Assembly (NCBI RefSeq): GCF_041224595.1
Contig: NZ_JBGFGN010000126.1
Coordinates: forward strand, 1-64,000
From: Donghicola sp041224595
GTDB lineage: Bacteria > Pseudomonadota > Alphaproteobacteria > Rhodobacterales > Rhodobacteraceae
DNA: 64,000 nucleotides
Direction of reading: 5' to 3'
In this document: piece by piece, positions 1 through 8,419 of the stretch
Layout of the letters: every line of letters begins with the position of its first letter
How positions within the stretch are numbered: position 1 is the first letter of the stretch
Program-made: the position numbers and the translations under genes
The notes under the pieces: model-generated
Database searches by the model: none
Told to the model about the DNA's origin: nothing
Seen by the model: the letters and a program-made list of their open reading frames with translations, nothing else

Positions 1-153
1 GCACCTTCAAATACAAGTCCACGGTGTATATCCCCAAGCCCTCCCGAAATCCGAAAGGGCAAAAGTGGACGACTTTTACGCCGCCCGCGACAACACTATG
101 CCGTCGCTACCGTGGCCGAGTATTGCTCCGCCGTTCACATACCCCGGGGTGAA
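1..153. other. Left edge, no gene assigned
   Basis: No gene can be supported here. The third plus-strand frame is open from the window edge to a TGA near position 153 and could be the C-terminal tail of a gene that starts outside the window, but its roughly 50 codons are rich in Pro, Arg and Thr and match no family I know. A small inverted repeat (AAAAGT/ACTTTT) lies near 62-78. Confidence 0.3.
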
Positions 154-195
154 TTGCCGTTCCTCAAAACGGCAAGAGGGGGCAGCGCCCCCTCT
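154..195 (-). terminator. Paired hairpins ending the demethylase operon
   Basis: Two adjacent perfect stem-loops lie just past the stop codon of the reductase gene (minus strand). The first is AGAGGGGGC with loop GCT (175-195); the second is TTGCCGTT/AACGGCAA (154-173). There is no long U run, so termination may depend on the stacked hairpins. Confidence 0.55.
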
Positions 196-226
196 GTCTT
201 CTCTGATGCCGACCAGCTCTGGCCTT

Positions 227-1288
227 CTAAGCTTCGATCTCCACCGTCCCGATAGGATGCGAACAGCAGGCTAGAATATAGCCCTCTGCGATGTCCTCTT
301 CGGTGATGCCGCCGTTGTGGACCATGTGCACATCGCCAGAGACCTTCTTGGTCTTGCAGGTGCCACACACGCCAAAGCTACAGCCCGATGGAATGTTGTG
401 CCCCGCCTGACGGGCGACGGCCAGAACGGTGTCGGTCTCTTGGCATTTGACGCGCTCGCCAGATCCGACAAAGACGATTTCGGACTTCGCGTCCTCTTCG
501 GGGACGGCGTCCTCGGGGACATCCTCGACTTCGGGCAGAGGCGCATGGAAGCTCTCTTGGAAATAGCGCGACATGTCGAAGCCCAGACCGGCCAATGCCT
601 CGCGAACAGATGTCATGAAGGCTTCGGGGCCACAGCAATACACGTCCCGTTCCAGATAGTCGGGGGCCATCAGACCCAACATCAGCTGGTTGAAGCGGCC
701 TTGGTAGCCGGTCCAAGGGCGATAACGGTCCGATCCGGACACAACCCATTTCAGGTCGATTCCGTTGGCGCGGCTGGCCATGTGCTCTAGCCGCTCGCGA
801 AAGATGATGTCCGACGGGCGGCGCGCGCAGTTCACGAAAATGATGTCGGGGGCGCGGCCCAAGTCATACAGATAGGTGGTCATTGACATCATCGGAGTGA
901 TGCCTGTGCCCGCCGAGATGAACAGCAGCTTGCCGTCTGGCTTGCCCGCATTGGTAAATGTCCCGCCGGGGCCAGTCGCTTTGACCTGTGTGCCCACGGT
1001 CAGATTGTCCAGCATCCAGCGGGTGCCGATGGAGTTGTCCTGCGCTTTGACCGTGACCGTGATCGACATGGGGCGCGAGGGCGAGGACGAGATGGTGTAA
1101 GTCCGATAGAGCGGCCCCCCCGGTACCGGCAATTCCAAGGTCAGGAACTGGCCCGGATCAAAGCGAAACAACGCGCCCGAAGGTGCTTGGAAGCAGAACG
1201 TGACCACATCGCGGGTCTCGGCCAAGACCGAGACGCACTCAAGGGGCTCTTTATCCGTCCAGAATGTCGGTTTGTCGGGAAGGGCCAT
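227..1288 (-). CDS. gbcB: Reductase subunit of a Rieske quaternary-amine demethylase (GbcB-like)
   Basis: This flavin and 2Fe-2S reductase passes electrons from NAD(P)H to the Rieske oxygenase encoded just upstream. The 353 residues show a ferredoxin-reductase FAD domain (RTYTISSSP at 62-70), an NAD-binding segment (SAGTGITPM near 125) and a C-terminal plant-type ferredoxin domain with Cys303, Cys308, Cys311 and Cys341 or 342. That order (FNR then ferredoxin) and the length fit GbcB of glycine betaine demethylase. The gene starts 3 nt after the oxygenase stop, so they share an operon. The substrate could also be stachydrine, carnitine or another betaine; pairing and length favour betaine but do not prove it. 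Confidence 0.85.
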   Translation of the reverse strand: MALPDKPTFWTDKEPLECVSVLAETRDVVTFCFQAPSGALFRFDPGQFLTLELPVPGGPLYRTYTISSSPSRPMSITVTVKAQDNSIGTRWMLDNLTVGTQVKATGPGGTFTNAGKPDGKLLFISAGTGITPMMSMTTYLYDLGRAPDIIFVNCARRPSDIIFRERLEHMASRANGIDLKWVVSGSDRYRPWTGYQGRFNQLMLGLMAPDYLERDVYCCGPEAFMTSVREALAGLGFDMSRYFQESFHAPLPEVEDVPEDAVPEEDAKSEIVFVGSGERVKCQETDTVLAVARQAGHNIPSGCSFGVCGTCKTKKVSGDVHMVHNGGITEEDIAEGYILACCSHPIGTVEIEA

Positions 1289-1291
1289 AGA

Positions 1292-2527
1292 TTACTCCGC
1301 TGCCAGTCGGGTGGGGGTCAGGGAACGCTCCAGCGTTTCGGCGTACCAATCGACGAACTGCGCCACGCCTGTCTCTTCGATCGGCGAGTAGGGACCGGGT
1401 TGGTAAACGGGCGAGTTGATGCCCTTTTGGTTGTTTTCAACCACAACGCGGTCTTCGTCGTTGGTGTGCTCCCAAACCTCGGTCAGACGCTTCAGGTCGT
1501 AATCAACACCTTCGACCGCATCTTTGTGCACCAGCCATGTGGTGGTGACTTGGGTCTCGGTGGGGCTGACAGGCGTCACGCGGAAGGTGATCGAGTGATC
1601 CGGCAGGAAGTGGTTCCACGTTGTGGGGTAGTGGAACTTCAGCAGGGTGCCCGCATCTTGCAGCGCGACGCGGCCCAGATTTTTGGCCACAGCGGGTTTG
1701 GTGTCCATGGTATAGCTGACCGCGCCCTCTTGCAGGGGCTGACGCGCCAGACGATACTGGCCATTGTCCGAGATTTTGAACTGCGACGGCGCGCCTGCGG
1801 CCTCGCAACGGTCATAGTGGGCTTGCAGACGCGGGGGAACGCTGCCGTCGGGCAAGATGCCTGCGACGTCGGGATCTAGCGGGAAGGAGCGGCACAGGGA
1901 AGGGTGGTTGCCGCTGCAGTGATAGCACTCGCGGTTGTTTTCCCAGACCAGTTTCCAGTTGCCATTCTCAGTGATGCTCGACACGTGGGCGACTTTGGCG
2001 TCGGTCAAGTCGTGCACTTCCAGATAGGGGCGGGCAACAGCCGCGAACTCGTCGAAATCAGGCGCTTCGTCTGCCAGACAGATATAGACCAGACCGCAGA
2101 GTTCGCGACAGTGCACCGGCTTCAGCCCGTGCTGGCTGGCGTCGAAATCTGCACCCATATCGCGGGCGTACAGCAGCTTGCCGTCCAGCTCGTAGGTCCA
2201 CTGGTGATAGGGGCAGACCAACTTGGGCACGTGGCCCGAGGCAACCTTGCACAGAACAGAGCCGCGATGGCGGCAAGAGTTGTGCATTGCGCGGATCACG
2301 CCGTCCTGACCGCGGATGATGATGACGCTGTAGTCGCCGACGGTGTGCACCACATAGCTGCCACCTTTGGTCAGCTGCGCCGCAGGGATGGCAAACAGCC
2401 ACTCGCGGTAAAAGATGTTCTGCATGTCCAGATCGAAAATCTCTGGTGCGGTGTAAAACGGGCGTTCGAGCGAATAACCGGAGCGGCGGCGGGCCAGCAG
2501 GTCGGTGATGTTGAGAGAGCCGTCCAT
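1292..2527 (-). CDS. gbcA: Rieske oxygenase subunit, glycine betaine demethylase-like (GbcA)
   Basis: This is the oxygenase subunit of a two-component Rieske monooxygenase that oxidises an N-methyl group of a quaternary amine, which releases formaldehyde. Rieske cluster ligands are visible as Cys85, His87, Cys105 and His108. The mononuclear iron site shows the ECYHCSGNHP segment with His203 and His208. With the ATG at 2527 it is 411 residues, near the usual GbcA length; an upstream in-frame extension to 2671 adds sequence not typical of the family and would run into the LysR promoter. A GcvA-like LysR gene is divergent and probably controls it. Formaldehyde from this reaction could supply the formate dehydrogenases downstream. 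Substrate specificity is inferred from family resemblance only. Confidence 0.85.
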   Translation of the reverse strand: MDGSLNITDLLARRRSGYSLERPFYTAPEIFDLDMQNIFYREWLFAIPAAQLTKGGSYVVHTVGDYSVIIIRGQDGVIRAMHNSCRHRGSVLCKVASGHVPKLVCPYHQWTYELDGKLLYARDMGADFDASQHGLKPVHCRELCGLVYICLADEAPDFDEFAAVARPYLEVHDLTDAKVAHVSSITENGNWKLVWENNRECYHCSGNHPSLCRSFPLDPDVAGILPDGSVPPRLQAHYDRCEAAGAPSQFKISDNGQYRLARQPLQEGAVSYTMDTKPAVAKNLGRVALQDAGTLLKFHYPTTWNHFLPDHSITFRVTPVSPTETQVTTTWLVHKDAVEGVDYDLKRLTEVWEHTNDEDRVVVENNQKGINSPVYQPGPYSPIEETGVAQFVDWYAETLERSLTPTRLAAE

Positions 2528-2696
2528 GGGAGGGGTCCTGTGTGCGGATAAACCTGTATTATGGAGTGACCGTTTTTCATATCCTGCCTCCAAGACAACG
2601 CCAATAATTCTCAGCTTGAGGTGAAATGAATTCATCTGTAGCTTTGTCATGGCCCTGACAGGCATGCACATTCCCGTATTTTGGAACAGATGGTCT
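2528..2696. promoter_or_regulatory. Divergent promoter region, demethylase / LysR
   Basis: This 169-bp region separates the demethylase operon from its divergent LysR gene. It holds a CTCAGCTTGAG inverted repeat (2610-2620) and a perfect ATGAATTCAT palindrome (2626-2635), which are candidates for the LysR operator. The assignment rests on position and symmetry alone. Confidence 0.4.
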
Positions 2697-3605
2697 ATGG
2701 CAAAACGCCCCTACGACATGCCCTCGATGACGTCTTTGGCCTGTTTTGAGTCGGCGGCGAGACATCAGAGCTTCAAATTGGCTGCAGCAGAGCTGAATGT
2801 GACCCCCGCCGCCGTGTCGCATCAGATCAAGGGACTGGAGCGGGATCTGGGGCGCCAACTGTTCCGAAGGCATCATCGCGGTGTCGAATTAAGTGAGAGT
2901 GGCGCTTATTTATTCATCGCAGTGCAGCGAGGTTTCGAGGGAATCTCTGACTCTGTCAGCCAGCTGCGCATTCGCGCCGAGCGGACCGATGTGGTCGTCC
3001 ACGCCAGCACGGCGGTCAGCGCCCTGTGGTTGACCCCGCGGCTCGCGACGTTCTGGAAGCATCACCCTGAAACCATTGTATCGCAACACGTCAGTGACGA
3101 GCCTGTTGCCACCAGCAATTGTGATCTGAGTATCGAATATGGCCCCCTGCCAGACGACGTGCCCGACAGCATTCGGCCCCTGTTCAATGGCCAAATTTTG
3201 GCTTTGGGCAGTCCCGCGTTCAAAGAGCAGAACCGAATCGAAACGCTCGAGGATCTGGCGCACGTTCCCCTGATCCATCTGACGGCCGAAGATCGGGATT
3301 GGACCAAGTGGTCGGACTGGTTCGAATCCCTGAATACCGACTACGAAGAGGGGCGGGGGTTTTGGGTGAACAACTACGTGGTCGCGCTAGGGGCTGCGCA
3401 GGACGACATGGGGGCTGTTCTGGGCTGGACCGAACTCCTTGGAGACCGGATGGCGACCGGTAAATTGGTGCCACTCGTGCCCGAGGGAATCGCCACCCCC
3501 AAAGACTTCTACGTTCGGATACATCCTGATGCGCCCCCGTCAGCGAACCGGTTGGCAGACTGGCTTACACAACCTCTGACCACGGGCCAGAACGTCTTCG
3601 GGTAG
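2697..3605 (+). CDS. LysR-family regulator (GcvA-like)
   Basis: A LysR-type transcriptional regulator of about 302 residues when started at the ATG at 2697. The N-terminal winged HTH is clear (AAAELNVTPAAVSHQIKGLE near residues 30-50), followed by a substrate-binding effector domain. It most resembles the GcvA branch, with ALWLTPRLATFW opening the effector domain. It is divergent from the demethylase genes, the normal arrangement for a LysR regulator and its target. An earlier in-frame ATG at 2649 adds 16 residues that look unlike the family. The inducer is unknown; a betaine or a downstream one-carbon metabolite would be the natural guess. Confidence 0.85.
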   Translation: MAKRPYDMPSMTSLACFESAARHQSFKLAAAELNVTPAAVSHQIKGLERDLGRQLFRRHHRGVELSESGAYLFIAVQRGFEGISDSVSQLRIRAERTDVVVHASTAVSALWLTPRLATFWKHHPETIVSQHVSDEPVATSNCDLSIEYGPLPDDVPDSIRPLFNGQILALGSPAFKEQNRIETLEDLAHVPLIHLTAEDRDWTKWSDWFESLNTDYEEGRGFWVNNYVVALGAAQDDMGAVLGWTELLGDRMATGKLVPLVPEGIATPKDFYVRIHPDAPPSANRLADWLTQPLTTGQNVFG

Positions 3606-3869
3606 CGCCGAGAGGCGTAAGGTGCAGAGAACACAGGGAAAATGATTGATCCGATGGCGCCAAGAACACTCGGATTTCTCGATGTAATTTGATCTTTGCC
3701 ATTTCGCCAAGAGTCTAGCGGTTACGTCATCCGGTATAGGTTTGGCATCCCTTTGCCGTGGGGCCACTACGCGCGCTCTTCTCAGAGGTTTATTGTCTCG
3801 GAAACCGTGGTCGCAGTGCCTGTATTCATGGGGGGTACAGCAGCGCGCCATTTTTCATCAGGGACCGCC

Positions 3870-5555
3870 ATGCGCTTCACCTTAAAGTCTAAACTCATCC
3901 TAACCTTCGGCGCGGTATTCGCGATGTCCGCGGGCTCTTTGACGCTTGCTTTGAATGATTTTCAGCGCGTGAATGACTCGTTCAGCAGGGTGATCCAAGA
4001 GCAGGAAGTCGACATTCGTGCAATCAGTGCCATTGCTGAGGCAGAGGTCGGCATTCGGTCCAAGGTTGGCGAAGCGCTGGTTGGTTTGGATGGCACTGGG
4101 GAAGAGCGTATCGTTGCGCTGCGAAACGAGATTAAAGCCCTATCCAAAAGCATCTCCGACAACGTGAATGCTCTGTCGGCAGACGCGGGCAACGATGAAT
4201 TTCTCATGTACGCCAATCTTATCAAGGCCCACAATGATGCCATGGTCGTGAACTACGCCACCGTTGCCTACGAGTTGCAGGGCGACAGCATGGCCAATGT
4301 GAGTTTTCACACCGATGCCAAGGCCGCGACTGACGCGGTCGTAGCAACCACAGAAGAACTGCGGACCTATCTGCTGGAGCGCATGGAGCAGTCGGTGGCC
4401 GCAGCGCAGGCAGTGTATGATAGAGCGGTCACAGTTCTGATTACGGTTGGCGCTGCCAGCATTCTGATCGGTACGATCTGCGCATTCTTTATTATTTCGT
4501 CGCTCAACCGGGGTCTGCGCAAAGCAGTGGATCAAGCACGCAGAGTGTCAGAGGGTGATCTTCGGGCGATCGCGACCTTTAAGCGCGATGATGAAGTCGG
4601 CGATGTTCTTCATGCCCAGAACGACATGGTCCTGAAGTTGCGCGGCACCGTGAGCAACGTCGCTTCTGCCGTACGCAATGTTGCGGCGGGCGCAAACCAG
4701 ATGGCGAACACCTCAGAGCAACTGGCCACCGACTCGAACAATCAGTCCGCCTCGACCGAGCGCGTCTCGACCGCAGTTGACCAAATGTCCGGCAACATCG
4801 AAAGCACGTCGGAAAACGCAGGTCTGACCGAAGAGATCGCCACCAAAGTTGCCAAAGACGCCGCTGAATCCGGCAAAGTGGTTGCGGATGCCGTGAAAGC
4901 AATGCGTGCCATCGCAGAGCGTATCAACGTGGTGCAGGAAATCGCGCGTCAGACCGATCTGCTGGCTCTGAACGCTGCGGTCGAAGCGGCGCGAGCCGGC
5001 GAACATGGTCGCGGCTTTGCGGTTGTGGCTTCCGAAGTGCGCAAACTGGCCGAGAACAGCCAGAAAGCAGCTTCGGAAATTTCGGCTCTGTCAGCGAACA
5101 CTGTCCAGTCGGCTGCGGCTGCGGGCAAGATGCTTGAAGAATTGGTTCCGGACATTGGCCGGACCTCAGAGCTCGTGACCCAGATCACCTTGGCCTCGCG
5201 TGAATTGGCAGGCGGGTCGCGGAATATCGCAGGTTCGGTACAACAGCTTGACAGAATCACTCAGAATACAAGCTCGGCTTCTGAACAGATGTCCTCTGCT
5301 GCGACCGAACTTTCCAGTCAGGCAGAGCAACTCGCGGATGCGATCTCTTTCTTCCAGACGGGTGAGGATGACGTGATGGCGGATGGTGCTGAATGGGTTC
5401 GTGCACAGGATACAAAATCCGCCACAGCGCCCGCAGATGTGTCTGACTTCGTTCCCGAAGCGGCGGTAGCAGCCGACGCATTGGCTGAAGACAGCGCGCC
5501 TGTCCAAGACAAACGCGAAAAGAAGACCGAAACTTTCGAATTCAATCTGGGCTAG
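3870..5555 (+). CDS. Methyl-accepting chemotaxis protein
   Basis: A transmembrane chemoreceptor of 561 residues that signals to CheA/CheW. It has TM1 at about 8-27, a periplasmic helical ligand domain, TM2 at about 188-209, a HAMP domain, then the long cytoplasmic coiled coil with the conserved tip near residue 362 (TDLLALNAAVEAARAGEHGR). The ATG at 3870 gives a proper N-terminal signal anchor; an upstream in-frame ATG would add 58 residues of no recognisable kind. The C-terminus ends in a low-complexity acidic tail, not the NWETF CheR-docking pentapeptide. It stands alone between two other transcription units, and its ligand cannot be read from the sequence. Confidence 0.9.
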   Translation: MRFTLKSKLILTFGAVFAMSAGSLTLALNDFQRVNDSFSRVIQEQEVDIRAISAIAEAEVGIRSKVGEALVGLDGTGEERIVALRNEIKALSKSISDNVNALSADAGNDEFLMYANLIKAHNDAMVVNYATVAYELQGDSMANVSFHTDAKAATDAVVATTEELRTYLLERMEQSVAAAQAVYDRAVTVLITVGAASILIGTICAFFIISSLNRGLRKAVDQARRVSEGDLRAIATFKRDDEVGDVLHAQNDMVLKLRGTVSNVASAVRNVAAGANQMANTSEQLATDSNNQSASTERVSTAVDQMSGNIESTSENAGLTEEIATKVAKDAAESGKVVADAVKAMRAIAERINVVQEIARQTDLLALNAAVEAARAGEHGRGFAVVASEVRKLAENSQKAASEISALSANTVQSAAAAGKMLEELVPDIGRTSELVTQITLASRELAGGSRNIAGSVQQLDRITQNTSSASEQMSSAATELSSQAEQLADAISFFQTGEDDVMADGAEWVRAQDTKSATAPADVSDFVPEAAVAADALAEDSAPVQDKREKKTETFEFNLG

Positions 5556-5589
5556 GCCCAAACCCCCACCCTTTGGGCTGAGCCGAGAG

Positions 5590-5627
5590 AAGGCAGCGCA
5601 GGACCCCCATCCTGCGCTGCCTTTTGA
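5590..5627. terminator. Bidirectional terminator
   Basis: A perfect 14-bp stem (5590-5603 pairing with 5610-5623) with a CCCCCA loop and T tracts (CTTTTGATTTT) on the plus side. It lies between the converging chemoreceptor and formate dehydrogenase genes and can serve both. Confidence 0.85.
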
Positions 5628-5648
5628 TTTTGAGAATGTCGGCGCTTG

Positions 5649-8417
5649 TTAGAGCGCCGAAACCTTGACCGCCGCGAATTTGAATTCGGGGATCTTACCA
5701 TAGGGATCGAGGGCAGGGTTTGTCAGCACGTTGGCCGCCGCCTCAACGTAGGCAAAGGGTACGAACACCATGTCAGGCGACACCGCGCGGTCCTCTCGGG
5801 CCAGCAGGGTGATATTGCCACGGCGGGTTTCCAGCTTGACCTTATCGCCGACCTTGACCCCCAGCTTGCGCAGGGTGGACGGGTGCAGGGAACAGTTCGC
5901 TTCTGGCTCGATCGCGTCCAAGACGGTGCTGCGGCGGGTCATTGAGCCTGTGTGCCAATGCTCTAGCTGGCGGCCCGTGGTCATTATCATCGGGTAGTCG
6001 GCATCGGGGGCCTCGTCCGGCGGGATCACGTCGGCAGGCGTAAACTTCGCCCGTCCGCCCGCCCGCGGGAATTCGTCGCCGAAGACAATCGCCTGACCGG
6101 GGTCTTTGGGCGACAGGGACGGGTAGGTGACGGCATTCTCGCCTTCCAGACGGTCCCACGTGATGTTGTCGAGGCTGGGCATCCCCTCCTTCATCTCGGC
6201 AAAGACCTGACTGGGATGAGTATAGGTCCAGTCCAGCCCCAGCTTCTGCGCCAAGGCAACGGTGATCGCCCAATCCTCGCGCGCTTCACCCGGAGGCGTC
6301 GCGGCCGCGCGGCCCATCTGGACCTGACGGTTGGTGTTCGTGACCGTGCCGTTCTTTTCGTAGAATGCTGCGGCGGGCAGGACCACATCCGCATAGTTCG
6401 CCGTTTCGGTCAGGAAGATATCCTGAACGACCAGACACTCCAGCTTGGCCAGCGCCTCGCGGGCATGGGTCACGTCGGGGTCGGACATGGCGGGGTTTTC
6501 CCCCAGCACATACATCCCCTTGATGTCACCCGCATGGACCGCATCCAGAATCTCGGTCACGGTCAGACCCTTTTCGGCGCTGAAATCCTCGGTCCCCCAA
6601 ATCTTGTTGAAATGGCCGCGGATCTTGTCGTCGGTGACGCTTTGATAGTCGGGCAGGAACATCGGGATCAGGCCCGCGTCGGACGCGCCCTGCACGTTGT
6701 TCTGACCGCGCAGGGGGTGCAGGCCAGCGCCCGGTTTGCCCACGTTGCCGGTCATCAGGGCCAGCGAAATTAGACAGCGCGAGTTGTCCGTGCCGTGGAT
6801 GTGCTGCGACACGCCCATACCCCAGAAAATCATGCCCGCTTCGGCCGATGCGAAATCGCGGGCCACGGCGCGGATGGTCTCGGCATCAATGCCGCAGATC
6901 TCGGCCATCTTTTCGGGGGCAAAGCCAGCGAGGTGCTGCTTCTCGGCCTCCCAGTTTTCGGTGTGCTGGTCGATGTAGGATTGGTCGTACAGTCCCTCTT
7001 CGACGATCACGGACATGATCGCATTGAGCAAGGCCACGTCGGTGCCGGGGCGGAACTGGATCATGTGTTCGGCGTGGCGCTTCATTGCGGTGCCACGCGG
7101 GTCCATGATGATCAGCTTGCCGCCGCGCTTGGCGAACTGCTTGAAGTAGGTCGCAGCCACAGGGTGGTTTTCGCTGGGGTTGGCCCCGATGACGATCGCC
7201 ACATCCGCATTCTCGATCTCGTTAAAGGTCGCGGTCACAGCGCCGCTGCCCACGTTCTCCATCAGCGCGGCCACGGAACTGGCGTGGCACAGGCGCGTGC
7301 AGTGGTCCACGTTATTGTGCCCAAAGCCCTGACGGATCAGCTTCTGGAACAGATAGGCCTCTTCGTTGGTGCATTTGGCGCTGCCGAAACCGGCGACGCT
7401 GCGGCCGCCGCTGGCATCGCGAAGACCGCCGAGGCCGTTCGCGGCGGCGTCCAGCGCCTCTTCCCACGTGGCCTCGCGGAAGTGGGTAAAGGGGTTCGCA
7501 GGGTCCACGGCCATCTCTTTGGGTGCGTTTTCCAGCCGGATCAGCGGTTTGGTCAAGCGGTGGGGGTGGTGGATGTAGTCGTAGCCAAAGCGGCCCTTCA
7601 CACACAGGCGGCCTTCGTTAGCGGGGCCGTTGATGCCCTCGACATACTTTACCTTGCCGTCCTTGAGCTTCAGGCTGACCTGACAGCCGACCCCGCAGAA
7701 AGGGCAGACGGACTGCACTTCGTTGTCGTAATCGGTGCTATCGCCCTGCTGGTCCGCGCCGAGAACGGTCGAGGGCATGAGCGCGCCCGTTGGGCAGGCC
7801 TGCACGCATTCGCCGCAGGCCACACAGGAACTGGCGCCCATATCATCATCCAGATCGAACACGGGAAAGGCGTCGTGCCCACGACCGCCCATGCCGATCA
7901 CATCGTTCACCTGCACTTCGCGGCAGGCACGAACGCAGAGACCGCACTGGATGCAGGCGTCAAGGTTCACGCGCATGGCCACATGGCTGTCATCAAGCAG
8001 GGGGATGCGGTCCACATCCAGCGTCGGAAAACGGCTCTCGGTCACGCCTTGTGCGTCGGCCATGTCCCACAGGTGGCTGCCTGCGTCATGGGCGGCCTCG
8101 CGCTCGGGCTGGTCGGCCAGCAGCAGTTCCATCACCATAGCGCGGGATTTCACCGCGCGGTCGCTGTCGGTTTTGACGCTCATGCCGTTCGACGGGTTCC
8201 GGCAGCACGAGGCCGCTAAGGTCCGCTCGCCATCAATCTCGACCACACAGGCGCGGCAGTTGCCGTCGGGGCGGTAGCCGGTCTGCGGCTTATGACACAG
8301 GTGTGGGATCGTCTTGCCGTGGCGCTGCGCGACCTCCCAGATGGTTTCGCCATCCACGGCGGTGACTTGCTCGCCGTCGAGGGTAAAGGTGACCTGTTCG
8401 ATGTTGTTGCCGTCCAT
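5649..8417 (-). CDS. fdsA: Formate dehydrogenase alpha subunit, NAD-linked cytoplasmic type
   Basis: The catalytic subunit of a soluble NAD-dependent formate dehydrogenase, binding a Mo or W bis-MGD cofactor. The 922 residues hold, in order, a 2Fe-2S domain (Cys41, Cys54, Cys57, Cys72 region), a His-Cys cluster segment, two 4Fe-4S motifs (CIQCGLCVRAC and CVACGECVQAC), the molybdopterin 4Fe-4S motif CPFCGVGC and the large pterin domain. The active-site ligand is cysteine, not selenocysteine (CTRLCHAS near residue 375). No Tat signal is present, so it is cytoplasmic. The ATG at 8417 follows a strong GAGGAGG site. It starts 2 nt after the beta subunit stop. The two-subunit layout matches W-containing FDH1 of methylotrophs as well as Mo enzymes of FdsA type. 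Confidence 0.93.
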   Translation of the reverse strand: MDGNNIEQVTFTLDGEQVTAVDGETIWEVAQRHGKTIPHLCHKPQTGYRPDGNCRACVVEIDGERTLAASCCRNPSNGMSVKTDSDRAVKSRAMVMELLLADQPEREAAHDAGSHLWDMADAQGVTESRFPTLDVDRIPLLDDSHVAMRVNLDACIQCGLCVRACREVQVNDVIGMGGRGHDAFPVFDLDDDMGASSCVACGECVQACPTGALMPSTVLGADQQGDSTDYDNEVQSVCPFCGVGCQVSLKLKDGKVKYVEGINGPANEGRLCVKGRFGYDYIHHPHRLTKPLIRLENAPKEMAVDPANPFTHFREATWEEALDAAANGLGGLRDASGGRSVAGFGSAKCTNEEAYLFQKLIRQGFGHNNVDHCTRLCHASSVAALMENVGSGAVTATFNEIENADVAIVIGANPSENHPVAATYFKQFAKRGGKLIIMDPRGTAMKRHAEHMIQFRPGTDVALLNAIMSVIVEEGLYDQSYIDQHTENWEAEKQHLAGFAPEKMAEICGIDAETIRAVARDFASAEAGMIFWGMGVSQHIHGTDNSRCLISLALMTGNVGKPGAGLHPLRGQNNVQGASDAGLIPMFLPDYQSVTDDKIRGHFNKIWGTEDFSAEKGLTVTEILDAVHAGDIKGMYVLGENPAMSDPDVTHAREALAKLECLVVQDIFLTETANYADVVLPAAAFYEKNGTVTNTNRQVQMGRAAATPPGEAREDWAITVALAQKLGLDWTYTHPSQVFAEMKEGMPSLDNITWDRLEGENAVTYPSLSPKDPGQAIVFGDEFPRAGGRAKFTPADVIPPDEAPDADYPMIMTTGRQLEHWHTGSMTRRSTVLDAIEPEANCSLHPSTLRKLGVKVGDKVKLETRRGNITLLAREDRAVSPDMVFVPFAYVEAAANVLTNPALDPYGKIPEFKFAAVKVSAL

Positions 8418-8419
8418 GA

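Noticed and set aside
6795..8219. A long open frame on the plus strand opposite fdsA (about 470 codons)
   Set aside because: Its protein is rich in His, Gly and Ala with no family features, and the minus frame is a certain fdsA. It is an antisense shadow of high-GC coding sequence.
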